64,000 nucleotides of DNA from Gerris lacustris (Eukaryota; Arthropoda; Insecta; Hemiptera; Gerridae), in NCBI GenBank assembly GCA_951217055.1, contig OX578281.1:29064101-29128100 (forward strand). Reading direction: 5' to 3'. Below are positions 35,519 through 45,740 of this stretch, piece by piece (position 1 is the first letter of the stretch; every line of letters begins with the position of its first letter). The notes below the pieces were generated by a model. It saw nothing but the letters and a program-made list of their open reading frames with translations, was not told the DNA's origin and made no database searches. Position numbers and translations under genes: made by a program.

Positions 35519-35803
35519 ATGGTTGAGGATCGTAGAAAGGCCAAGGCGGAACTCTTGACCAGAATGAAGCCGCTTTTGTTGGACTTCGCCGTCAGTTGTC
35601 TGGTCGACATGCCTGAAGACATTGTCGAGCACGGTTTCAGATACTTTGACACGTTGCGTCAACACCGCGACGTCGTTGTATCCGAACCCGGCCAATCTCT
35701 TTCTCAAGACATACCTATGGCATCCTCTGTCTCGGTCAAGAGCTATGCTGAATCCGCCGCCGACCTGACGCATAAGGAGGGTGACTCCGCTATGTCATTC
35801 TAA
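35519..35803 (+). CDS. Small RIIa-fold (PKA regulatory-subunit-type dimerization/docking) protein
   Basis: A complete 94-codon ORF; an in-frame TGA lies 15 nt upstream of the ATG (TGA, five codons, ATG), which fixes the start. Residues about 17-50 (MKPLLLDFAVSCLVDMPEDI, then VEHGFRYFDTLRQHR) follow the RIIa pattern: a hydrophobic helix, a central Pro-Glu-Asp-Ile-Val turn, then a helix ending Tyr-Phe-x-x-Leu. This matches the N-terminal dimerization/docking domain of PKA type II regulatory subunits and related sperm/ciliary proteins that bind A-kinase-anchoring-type helices. The C-terminal about 45 residues are Ser/Ala-rich and unstructured-looking; no cAMP-binding domain follows. GC is far above the neighbourhood, supporting real coding. 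Lack of introns could mean a retrogene. A role in the axoneme or sperm is inference only. Confidence 0.82.
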   Translation: MVEDRRKAKAELLTRMKPLLLDFAVSCLVDMPEDIVEHGFRYFDTLRQHRDVVVSEPGQSLSQDIPMASSVSVKSYAESAADLTHKEGDSAMSF

Positions 35804-35887
35804 AACCCAAGACGTAGTGTACAAGAAAAATAAGGAGAGAAATTGTCAGATTTTGTTACTGTAAAATTGGTTTTGGTTATCATGTTT

Positions 35888-35893
35888 AATAAA
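35888..35893 (+). terminator. Polyadenylation signal AATAAA
   Basis: AATAAA lies 85 bp after the stop codon of the RIIa gene. A T-rich and GT-containing stretch follows (CACTTTATTCTG). This spacing is normal for a short 3' UTR and supports transcription of the ORF. Confidence 0.6.
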
Positions 35894-35949
35894 GGAACGA
35901 AACTGCTTTAAATCACTTTATTCTGACTCGATATAAATTATTTTGTTAA

Positions 35950-37145
35950 CTCTTCGTTAAAATATGTCTGGAAAATATGAACTCATCTTGTCTTGGATAA
36001 CAACCTCGGCAAGGCAAAATGACATTATCTATAAGATTGTACATTGTTATCACGTCTCCTTGGGAATCGAGTTAGACAACTTTTTACTCCCCAGACAGTA
36101 ACATACTTGAGACAAAAAGGTGAAAACTATTAGGGCCAACCCAATTTCTGTGTTGGAGCTTTTCTAGCAACATGCATTAAGTTTTTGACAGTATTTTCTT
36201 AAGTTAGACAGAGATGAGCATTTAAAATAAAATATTCCACATGGACATGTATAAATATTATAATAATGCAAACACTTGTAATCTATGTGTGCGTCAAGTG
36301 CAAAAAATAAATTTTACTCCCAAGTGGTCCTTCAATCATATTATGGAAATGAAAGATTTTAACACATGTTCTCTCCATATAAACTATATTAAAATTTTGA
36401 AATTATGTTTTTATTAAGGTTTTTTTTTATTGAAGTTTTATTGTTTTTGCTTTTTATTACTAATATTTTTATATCATTCCTATATATTTTAGCAGTGGCA
36501 GCCAGGATCAAAATAACTATTATAAGACCATTTATATAATTAAAAAAATAAACGCCAAAGTAATAAACAACCGACTTTGTCTGGACACTGGCAGGATGTT
36601 ACGTGTTTATAATATAATTTTAAATGCTCGATATTTGATGGAATTAAGGTTTGATGTTATACTGCATTATACCGCTATGTTTTTCTCAAATAAGTCTAAA
36701 TACAAGCTCATGTATTACGTATAGTAAATATTACGCAGTAAGCTCATCACTCTACTCTCATTTCCCTTTCTACTATATCAAATCAATTAATTTTCCTCCT
36801 AAGTTTTCCCCTTCTGTGAAATTGACATAATAAAATTAAATGTTGAGTGTCGCTCCTGTTGTATAAAATTTAAATCTTCGTTTGGATAACATTCTATTGA
36901 GTTGTGCTAGTTTTTTTTTATCGTTTCTGCTTCATTTGTTTTCCCCCGAAATGTCTACCCAATTAATTTTTTCCTAGTATTAACCATCGTGTAATTTATT
37001 TAATATGGGTTTCCCTTATGATTTTATTTATTATTTTTTATAAATGTTATTAATGCTTTTATAAGGTCCCACGGTTTTTTTTTTTTTTTTTAACCCTGAT
37101 CCTTTTTAATGTTCTTTGACTCTAATATTTAAGTTTAAACATTTT
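35950..37145. other. No supported feature
   Basis: AT-rich sequence between the RIIa gene and the next family B copy. It has poly-T runs at about 37076-37091, and no exon or repeat boundary is seen. Confidence 0.5.
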
Positions 37146-37147
37146 TT

Positions 37148-37536
37148 ACTTTCTCTTATAAAGAGAAAAGTATTGTGATAGCGCGAAAATTCGATTTTGA
37201 GATTTTGATGGATTTATACGTTTTGAGGTTCCCTGAGTCCATAAAAGTGTTTTTTAAAAAAACGGCACAGACTGTCTGTCGTCTGTGCCGACGCCTGGAG
37301 CCTAAACTACTGGGCCGACTTTGACGCAATTTGGCATACATGTTCAGAAAAATCATACCCCGAGGCGAAATCGAGAAATGAATTTTACCTCCAAATTTTG
37401 GGGCGCTATCCCCCAAAAAATGTTTGGGCGCTATCCCTTTGGAAAAACGTGAAACAAATTATTTCTTGAAAACGGTTCCGACGATTTTGATTAAAAAATT
37501 CTAAAATGTAGTCCATTTAAATACGAATCTAACGAC
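37148..37536 (+). mobile_element. Family B element, 3'-truncated
   Basis: Very similar to the reference copy: ACTTTCTCTTATAAAGAG, GTGATAGCGCGAAAATTCG, CTGAGTCC, CTGTGCCGACGCCTGGAGCC, ACATGTTCAGAAAAATCATA and AAAACGGTTCCGACGATTTT. The block GGGCGCTATCCC occurs twice (about 37400 and 37427), a small internal duplication. The copy stops after AATACGAATCTAACGA, before the B-box segment. Confidence 0.8.
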
Positions 37537-38097
37537 TTTTGTAGGTTAGGGAAAATAGGTTTCGGACAAATGAGATTGGATGTACGTGAAAGGACGAGAG
37601 AAACGTTAAAATTAAAATCTTCATAAAGAATTTCATGGAGACATGATAGGGAGATCTAGCTATGGTTGTATGCATTTTGGATTGTAAGAATTGGATGAGG
37701 TTCCAAATGTAGAACTTAAATTGATTTCCTGATTTAATCTAGAGTTATTTGATTTTTACATACATACACACACATGTATATATAATTAAATCTACCTCCC
37801 TAATATAATTAAATATCGATTCTGTACTTGTACTGAGGATCATTTATAGAATCTAAACCTTGTTTAAAAAATCGAATTGTCAATCTATTCCAACACTGAA
37901 AATTATACAGAATTAAAATTAATATAATGGAAATACATAATTATGTTATGTACAATAAAAATAATAATTGTTCTTATATGTGTAAAATCGTTCGTTGCTT
38001 TAAAAAGGTTGGTCTTATCAATAGGTTTTGTCGCGGACGGTTGGAATATTTTATTTTAACATTTCTAAAGTATGTATATTGTAAGTAGGTATTAGTA

Positions 38098-38180
38098 TTG
38101 AGGTGCCATAGAAGAGCAATTTGGAGATTTTGATAGATTTACAGGTTTCACCAAGGTCCATTGAACCATTCAAGGTGTAC
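38098..38180 (+). repeat. Family B fragment, degenerate
   Basis: TTGGAGATTTTGATAGATTTACAGG and AAGGTCCATTGAACC correspond to the block after the family B start. Only about 80 bp is recognizable. Confidence 0.4.
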
Positions 38181-38337
38181 ATATATATTATTTGCTGGTT
38201 TTGTGTTGGTTTTGCGACCATCGTGGCGCGGATGGTTCTTCACACGAGAAGGCCTTCAAGAAGTGGAATTTATAGGATAAACAAACCCAACCGCCTTACG
38301 TCTGACGTGTCACCTTATCTACCTTCTTTAAAATATG

Positions 38338-38412
38338 AAGTCTGTTGGCCGAGGTCTATATCACTTGTTCGAAGATATAGTGGTCGCAGGTTCGAATCTC
38401 GTCTAGGTAGGA
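38338..38412 (+). repeat. tRNA-derived SINE candidate or tRNA pseudogene
   Basis: TTGGCCGAGGTCTATATCAC resembles the A-box side of Ser/Leu-type tRNAs (TGGCCGAG...), and GTCGCAGGTTCGAATCTCG carries a B box at suitable distance. A strong hairpin lies between them (CTATATCACTTG...GATATAGTGG). Acceptor ends do not pair, so it is not a functional tRNA. The about 200 bp downstream is of higher GC and may be the SINE body. Confidence 0.5.
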
Positions 38413-39114
38413 TAATTTTGTGTTAGCGTGTTTCCCAGGAATTAGTTCCTCTTTTCCCTGGGCCCTCCTGTGTCGCTAATGTCTGTATGGCTTATGAGAT
38501 TCTCCCCTAATTTAACCTTAGCAACGCTTGTAGTAGAGGAAAGTTGGCTATCTTCCTTATTTATTATCTTTTTCTTTTCAGTTACATATTGTTAGGATAT
38601 CATTCGTGTGATAACCCCCTCCATCCTCGTGTTTATAGCTTGCATACATTAGGTCTGGCTAAGTCAGTATTAAAAAGGTGTACCTATCTTTGTTTTCTTT
38701 GGTTCTTACATTTTTTTTTAATTTTAAAATCTCAAAGAATAGAATTGGATAAATATGAATATTAAGTATTAAGCTATGCGTATCTGATGGATAAATAGAT
38801 GGGCTTATTGTAAGGTTTAAGTGTGATATCTGTTGGTCTGACGTATGATTAATGGCAGCAAGTTAGATGGGAGATATGGGTGAGGAGTATTGCGAAGCCG
38901 AGGTTATAATATCAGGTAAGCATAAGGTTGATAAAGCCCTGTCTAATTGATGCTAATGGCTTGGCTATGAGTAATTATCCACGGTTTCAGTTTAATCCCT
39001 CCAGACTCCCCTTAACATAATACCCTGCCTAGTCTCGTGCCTTTATAAAAACCATAACTCAATGATTGATCATCTATTGCCTTCTTATTTGTCTTCTTTT
39101 TTTTACTTTCTCAT

Positions 39115-39260
39115 ACCTAAGTAGTACGTATATATAGAGAGAGTATTGCGATAGCGTGAAAATTCGATTTTTATGTATTTTTCGAAAACGAATTTACACG
39201 TTTAAAAATCCAGTTTCGGAGTGATAAATCGGCGAAAATAAATCTTGATTTTTCTAAAAA
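39115..39260 (+). mobile_element. Family B 5' fragment
   Basis: Starts ACTTTCTCATACCTAAG and keeps TATTGCGATAGCGTGAAAATTCG and TTACACGTTT. It is lost within about 150 bp. Confidence 0.6.
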
Positions 39261-39347
39261 TCTCATCACCTGTTTAAAAAATGTTAAACGTGAATAAAAA
39301 CAAAATTATAAAATTAGATATTATTGGATTTAAATTCAACCCTATTA

Positions 39348-39792
39348 GCGGCCTTTACACATACGTTCTTTCCTGCAGGCCTGAATCGTGAAGTATTGCG
39401 CGCGAGTAAAACCGTACGAGTAATCGTGTGGGAAAGATTTGGTAGCTATAAAAGTGATACGCGCTTTCCCACAGGAAAGCGGGCCCCCGTGTTGGCGCGA
39501 AGGAAAGAACGCATGTGTAAAGAGAAATCCCGCACGCAATCCTCGGAGCGTGGAGTGGTCGTCAGACGAACACTTTTAGAGGGCACAGTGGGGGTAAATT
39601 AAAAGAACACGGCAGCCCTGTGGTAAAGCTCGCTGTCGCCTTTACACTAAGGAGATTACGCGCGGTAAAGCGTGCGTCTCTGTGGACGTGTAATCCCTCA
39701 CTCCAGTGCAGCCATTACACTGGCGTTCTTTCCCGCGCTCTTTCCCGTTTGTTGCTCTATCCTGCAGGAAAGCGCGCAAGTGTAGAGGCCGC
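39348..39792. mobile_element. GC-rich MITE, 32-bp TIRs, TATTA target duplication
   Basis: The left end GCGGCCTTTACACATACG (39348-39379) and inverted right end (39761-39792) match at 27 of 32 positions, both finishing CTTTCCTGCAGG inward. TATTA flanks both sides as a direct repeat (39343-39347 and 39793-39797). The interior is GC-rich with nested short palindromes such as GCGCTTTCCC/GGGAAAGCG-type strings and repeated 'tttacac'. The open frames inside reflect this composition. Non-autonomous DNA element, superfamily undecided. Confidence 0.85.
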
Positions 39793-40204
39793 TATTATGT
39801 AATATGGGAAAATAAGTTCGAGTTTATCGTAACGATATTTTTTTTTACAATATAGCGATGAATTCTGGTCTTTACGTTTTGTAGGGTATAAATTACTTAA
39901 AAATCTTGCTAGAAACTACTTTAACTTAGCAATTAATCATAGTTTCCAAAACAAACTTCAAAATGACTTTAAATTAATTTTGTAGAAATATCTTAAGTCT
40001 ATTTAAAATTCCATTTTGATTAATTAACTTAGTTTTGTCTATGCAGCCCTCAAATACTGTTTTAACAATTAAAATATTTTAGGGGTGTCTTATAATTTGG
40101 AAAATTTTAACGAGATAGGTTTTCTTATTATTATTGTTCTATTTGTAAAGAATAGGAGTTTAGAGTTGATCTTGTTAGAGTTTTAATGGCTTGAGTTAGT
40201 ATTT

Positions 40205-40228
40205 TAAGGAACAGGGGGGGGGGGGGGT
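40205..40228. repeat. Poly-G tract
   Basis: A run of about 14 G residues in AT-rich DNA. Comparable G or C runs occur at about 27184-27194, 27763-27777, 42402-42417, 44228-44241 and 46962-46982 and are prone to length error. Confidence 0.85.
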
Positions 40229-40643
40229 AGAGTAGGAGGTTAGAGTCTAGATTGTTTAAGACTAGTTCTAGCCAGAGTAAATTCTGGAAGAAGCGATGAA
40301 ATTCTCTTGGCTTTTCTTTCCCTTCCCTTCTTTTTGCCCCTGGGTTCAAGGAGTTTGCAAATATTGGTTGAGCCTAAACTGGGTTCACCTTTACCTCCCC
40401 CTCCCCCGCCCTATTCTTCTTTGCCAGGCCCAAATTCTTGTCTAAACTTACCCTCAACCTCTCACTATTTTTACTTTTTGTTACCGCCAACTTTCCATAT
40501 ATTTTTAGACGGTAAGTTTGAGAAATTATTTGCTTAAGTTTTCCAACATTATTTTCCTAACTAACTCCTAATGAGTCTTACTTTGGTCTCACCTTTATCA
40601 CATTGTATTTATTAATGTGACTCAAGTTCTTCCATAAACGCAT

Positions 40644-40680
40644 CATTGATGACAGCCTAATAAAGGCTGAAATCTGCTTT
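40644..40680 (+). ncRNA. Hammerhead-like motif (UUGAUGA variant)
   Basis: CATTGATGACAGCCTAATAA followed by AGGCTGAAATCTGC. UUGAUGA stands for CUGAUGA, stem II is AGCC/GGCT around TAATAAA, then GAAA. The box after GAAA is UCUGC, not CGUC. CATTG upstream and CAATG at 40684 could pair outside. More complete than the other relics but with a changed first core base. Confidence 0.35.
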
Positions 40681-40833
40681 GAACAATGAGAAAGTATTAT
40701 TTTCTGAGGATTTTCAATTTCTTTTAATCCTTTTCTACGCTCGATTTCCTGCCATATATATCTTTTTATATTATATGTTTGTAATTTATGTTAACTAATT
40801 ATATTTCTAACGCTTTTGTCTTTTTCTGTTTCA

Positions 40834-40835
40834 GG
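40834..40835 (+). other. Juxtaposed splice acceptor/donor: recursive splice point or exon start
   Basis: The sequence TTTCTAAC (branch-point-like), then GTCTTTTTCTGTTTCAG immediately followed by GTAAGTTTTG, is a textbook acceptor joined to a textbook donor. In long insect introns this AG|GTAAGT arrangement marks zero-nucleotide exons used for recursive splicing. Alternatively it starts an exon, because one frame after the AG (VSFDFGKCLTEG...) stays open for 26 codons to a TAA and could also end at CTGAAG|GTAATC. Confidence 0.5.
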
Positions 40836-41024
40836 TAAGTTTTGATTTTGGAAAATGTTTAACTGAAGGTAATCTTCTTAAGAAACAACTATATATCCCT
40901 AGTCTCTATAGTTAATACAAAAATACTACAACATTAATTACGTAATTTGAACTTTGCGGTTATTAAGATATTACATTACTTAAGGAAATGTAAACTATGT
41001 ATATTATTTAATTCACCGAAATAG

Positions 41025-41235
41025 AACCTTTTTATGGTTCGTAGGAAATAACAAGAACCCTTAGACATTCCTACACTTGTCTGTCTGTAAAGCACCTTAT
41101 TTCCGAAAGTACCTAGCACAAACATTTGTTATGGGTTGTTATGTGTAATGACAATAACCTGAAAACAGAAAAATTATTGGGCCCAAAAACTAGGGGTTGA
41201 CATTTTTGTTTATCGGAAATGCATCTTGTGGGTCT
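41025..41235 (-). repeat. Family D interspersed repeat, copy 2
   Basis: Inverted relative to the copy at 27339. It holds GGGTTGACATTTTTGTTTATC, GGAAATGCATCTTGTGGG and AGAACCTTTTTATGG blocks matching the other copy in reverse complement. It abuts a family B copy (minus strand) on its right. Confidence 0.6.
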
Positions 41236-41319
41236 TCTTTAAATCATAGAGGAGAACGCCTTGAATACAAACATGTATTACTGTATTTGTACCAATTCAT
41301 CTTTGCGCCATTAAACTGC

Positions 41320-41990
41320 ATTTTAAAATTTATTTATAAAAAATTTTCGGAACCGTTTTCAAGATTTAATTTTCATTATTGCGATTTATTTGGGGTAAGT
41401 GCCTCTAGTCCACAGGCCACCATAAGAAGTGAGTCGCTGATTGATAAAGTTTTCTTACCTTATGGAATCGCTTATTTATGCCTTGTTCACCGATGAATTG
41501 GGTATATGGCAACTGGGCGCTGGGCCATTTCTTTTTTGTTGACATGCTAAACTTGCCCTTCTGCGGGAACATTCATTCTTTTCAATGTTCCCGCAGAAGG
41601 GCAAGTTTGGCGTTCCCAATTCATCGGTGGACAAGGCATAAATAAGCGATTCCATAAGGTAAGAAAACTTTATCAATCAGCGACTCACTTCTTATGGTGG
41701 CCTGTGGACTACTCTTAATTGTGTGCTAAAATTCATTTCTCAATTTTGCCTCGGGGTATAATTTTTCTGAACATGTATGCCAAATTTAATTAAAATTGGC
41801 TCATTTAGTTTAGGCTCCACACTCCACAAGCCTATACAGACTACAAATGGCAGACTGAGATTTTTATAAAAACTGCATTTTTTTGGACTCAGGGACAAAC
41901 GTGTAAATCCATCAAAATATCATAATCGAATTTTTGCGCCATCACAATACTTTCTCTTTATATATTCTACGTGGTTAAGTACGAGAAAAT
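41320..41990 (-). mobile_element. Family B element split by a foldback insertion
   Basis: On the minus strand the family B blocks run from about 41990 (ACTTTCTC-like end, then GCGCAAAAATTCGA) through GAGGTCCC-, GTCTG- and TACCCCGAGGC-type blocks to about 41722. They resume at 41400 with the CCCCAAATAAA and AACGGTTCCG blocks. The intervening 41407-41710 is the foldback element, so the foldback inserted after this family B copy. The B-box end is missing. Confidence 0.75.
41407..41710. mobile_element. Foldback element, long near-perfect inverted repeat
   Basis: The outer arms 41407-41502 and 41615-41710 are reverse complements at 95 of 96 positions, starting AGTCCACAGGCCACC. The inner arms 41551-41573 and 41584-41606 (ACTTGCCCTTCTGCGGGAAC...) are perfectly complementary around a 10-nt loop. 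Between outer and inner arms the left side has 48 nt and the right side only 8 nt, so one arm has gained or lost about 40 nt. Transcribed, it would form a hairpin of more than 110 bp. No coding capacity. Confidence 0.93.
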
Positions 41991-42562
41991 TAGAAAACTT
42001 TTAGTTAATTTTCTATTTAAAGAAACATTATCTGTTTTATGGTTTCATTTTATTGTTTAGGGAAGGTGTATTCTTACTCGTTATTTATTGCTTTATTTAT
42101 AAAAGCATAACTTGACTTGTGTATACGCAGTCTCACTCACGTAAACATAATCCAGCATATAGAGATTTTACTTCACTTGCAATAAGATAGTCCTTTTTAT
42201 GTTTCATTATCTGCTTATATATCTTTTTGGTGCTTAAAGCTACTTAAATTTTCCTCCTCTTTACGGAGAATGGAAGATAAATTTGCTCTTTAAACTTATT
42301 CATACTTAGACATCCGTCTCTTGAGAGTTTAATACATCCGCACTCTCAAACTCTTGTCTCTTTAAAGCCTCTTCTCTTTACATTCTCATCCTTAGTAGGG
42401 GAGGGGGGGGGGGGGGTCAATCTTGTCAATCCTATTTTATATGTATTCCTTTTAAGTATTCATGTATCTTTACAAATTTTACAAACTTTTATATACTCGA
42501 TTCAGGTTAAATGTATTGAAGTCTCTCTCTTCTATACACTTCTCTATATTACAAACACAGAC

Positions 42563-42640
<78 letters not shown>
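42563..42640. repeat. Compound (TA)7(GT)17(AT)15 microsatellite
   Basis: TA, then GT, then AT dinucleotide blocks in series. This is the only GT array of length in the window. Confidence 0.95.
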
Positions 42641-42644
<4 letters not shown>

Positions 42645-43148
42645 ATAAAATAAGTGGATTTTTTTCTTTCTCGTATTTTTTCTTCTTTTTATTGTTGTTT
42701 ACATAAGTAGATTGTTGAAACAGCTTCCTTGTGCCTTAAAGCGGTTTTCCTTTTATGCTAAGACTTGCTCTTTTTTGTACTTAAAAAAAATGATGTATAA
42801 GATGGAATGCAGAAAAACCTTCACCTCAATTCGCTAGACAAATAAACATGGTTTAACATTTTTATAACAAACTCTTAACAATAATATGGAGATACTTTAC
42901 AATTACACTACGTGTTTGTTAGTATGTTTTGTGTTTTCTTATGATTTGATTATTTAGTTTCTTTGAATATCGTATTTTTGCCATTTTAAAATAAAAATAA
43001 TGTAGATTTCAGATATTACAGCCAACGTTTTATTTATCTATCTTCGCCCTATTCCTTTGATTGCACTATTTTGAGCAAATGTAATTTTTACCATAGAGCT
43101 TCTTCTAAAATTTTAATTAATTTATTGTATATTTTATAATTTCATTTT

Positions 43149-43590
43149 GCTTCCGGGTATACCGAAGATATGAAAGCATTGTAATAGATTTGAAGAAAGA
43201 AACTTTGTCTTCGAATTTAAAAAATCCAAGACAGAAATCTGTTAAAGTTATCAGGGATAATTGTTAAGTCTCGTGTCTGTCTGTGGTTCAATCCAACATT
43301 TTTGCGAACCAACATATCTTAAAATTTATTTGTCCGATTTTAATTAAATTTAGATTGTTAGATTATAATTAGTCTATTATTGGTCATTTATAAGTTTCAA
43401 CTCTTCCCCATATGCAAAAAGTTTTTTTATTAACACCTACATAATATATCTAACTATATAAGAAATTTAAAAGTACTTATCTGATGTTAAGGAATTTTTA
43501 CCGTCAATAACCTATTAATTTCAACCGTTCGCGCTCATTATATTTTGATGCTTTTATTCATATAACAAATTAAAACAATTACGAGGTATA
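43149..43590 (+). mobile_element. Family A element, 3'-truncated
   Basis: Starts GCTTCCGGGTATACCGAAGA (a diverged hairpin) and keeps TTTAAAAAATCCAAGACAG, TAAGTCTCGTGTCTGTCTGT and TCAACCGTTCGCGCTCATTA. The tail is absent, and a family B element starts within about 7 bp, suggesting insertion into or next to this copy. Confidence 0.72.
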
Positions 43591-43596
43591 ATTTTT

Positions 43597-44083
43597 ACTT
43601 TTCTCTTATAAAGAGAAAGTATTGTCATGGCGCGACAGTTTGATTTTGAGATGTTGTTGGATTTACTCGTTTTAAGGTCCCCTGAATCCAAAAGAGTGAT
43701 TTTTAAAGAATGTCTGCCCGTCTTCTGTCTGTGCAGACGCCTAGAGCCTAAACTACTGGGCCGTTTTCACGAAATTTGGCATACATGTTTAGATAAATTA
43801 TACCCTGAGGCGAAATCAAGAAATGTATTTTAGCTCCAAATTTTGGGGCGCTGTCCCCCCCAAAAAAATTAAAAATATTTCTCGAAAATGGTTCCGACGA
43901 TTTAAATATTCTAGGGACGATTTAAATAATCCCGGGAAAAATCTAGTTCCTGAGAAAATAGCTCTAAACGCGGATGGAGAGGTTCAATTCTCCGCCGATG
44001 AGATGTTATTTTTATGATTTTTTTTTTTTTTGTATGAAATGTTCAATAGTAATTATATTTACCTTCGAAAACTATAAGAAAGT
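43597..44083 (+). mobile_element. Family B element, near full-length
   Basis: Starts ACTTTTCTCTTATAAAGAG and ends TATAAGAAAGT (inverted copy of the start). It has GTCCCCTGAATCC, CTGTGCAGACGCCTAGAGCC, TACCCTGAGGCGAAATCAAG, a shortened GGTTCCGACGATTTAAAT block (with GGGACGATTTAAAT repeated) and the B-box-like GGTTCAATTCTCCG at 43981. Confidence 0.8.
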
Positions 44084-44177
44084 TTGAGCTGTATTGGACC
44101 GTTTTTTTTTGTTTTTTTTTATTTTTATTTTTTATTTTTTTTACTAACATGTTACTTAATGTAAAAATGTATACATA

Positions 44178-44448
44178 TGTATAGGCAGTGCTTGATTTCT
44201 AGAAATTGAGGTGCCGGAACTACTAAAGCCTACACTCCCCCCCCCCCCCCTCCCTTATATAGAAGAGGAGTCCGGGGGTCCTCCACAGGGAAAAATTTGA
44301 AAAATAAACGTTCAAAAACAACATTTTAAGCAGTTTTACACATAAACCCACACTCTTAGTGCAAATCTTAGTGCCGATAATTTGTTTCATTTATCGAGAG
44401 AGAGGTCCCGGAACGCCGTTCCGCCTCAAATCGAGCCCTGTGTATAGC
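44178..44448. mobile_element. hAT-type MITE with 8-bp target duplication
   Basis: Element 44186-44440 starts CAGTGCTTGATTT and ends AAATCGAGCCCTG (inverted CAGGGCTCGATTT), fitting hAT termini CAG(T/G)G. Flanking TGTATAGG (44178-44185) and TGTATAGC (44441-44448) form an 8-bp target duplication with one difference, as hAT transposases make. Inner arms GGTGCCGGAAC and CCGGAACGCCGTTCCGCC partly pair. A C14 run lies inside. 255 bp, no transposase. Confidence 0.85.
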
Positions 44449-44865
44449 TATGTACATAGCTATCTCGCTGTTTTACAAAATATTCTAATTAATAGGTCGT
44501 GTCTTTAAATTAACAGTAATCTATACCTAGTATTAACATTAAATTCAGTAATAATAATTAATCGACAACATAAATTCCTTTTCTTATAAAATCAATAAAT
44601 GTTTGGACCCTTGATAGTTAAGAGTACTAGAGAGAGGGCCCTTTGGTTTAGAAACTATAATTTTGACAAATTGAGAGTTTTTAAGTTTAGGAATTATTAT
44701 ATTTTATTATAATATATTCGAGCAAAACTTTCTCCTATAGATATTGATACTGTATTTAAATCCCATAATACCTTATTACATTGATTTATTTTTGAACATA
44801 TTTAAAAAGTGTACATCAAGTGGTTGTTTACTTTTTGTTTTTGATTTTCTATAAAATAAGATTTA

Positions 44866-45320
<455 letters not shown>

Positions 45321-45659
45321 TGTAAAATTGATCTAATTTTAGCAGTATTATGCAATAGATGTTGTTATGACATCTACTTTGGGCCTCAGCTGTCTTTCGA
45401 CTTTTGGTAGATTGACCTGACTTGGTATAAGTGTTATTGCATAATAAGTGAAAAGAAACATAAGATTATTTCATAGCCAAGTAAACTCGGACGACATGAC
45501 TCGTAGACCATTGGGTGTTCAATTATTTAGTGCTCGGTCTGCTAAGGTTGGAGTAATCGATACTTCTAGTATTTTCCGATATTTGGATATAAAGAAAGTT
45601 AAAATAAGGAAAATCTATGTTTTAGGATTCAAATGATTAAAGAGGACAGGTAAAAGACT

Positions 45660-45740
45660 GATGCGTTGGGTGGTTAATCATGGATTCCGACGTAAACACA
45701 GGAATTCGAGAGTTCGATTCCCGGTGGAAATATGATTTTT
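45660..45740 (+). repeat. tRNA-like SINE candidate
   Basis: GCGTTGGGTGGTTAATCATGG has an A-box-like string (TGGGTGGTTAA), and GAGAGTTCGATTCCCGGTGG supplies a B box about 45 nt later, near tRNA spacing. There are no pairing acceptor ends. Part of a pol III-derived repeat or a pseudogene. Confidence 0.4.

Noticed and set aside
39324..39802. 92-, 64- and 60-codon frames near 39.3-39.8 kb
   Set aside because: All lie within a MITE with matched inverted ends and a target duplication; openness follows from its GC-rich composition.
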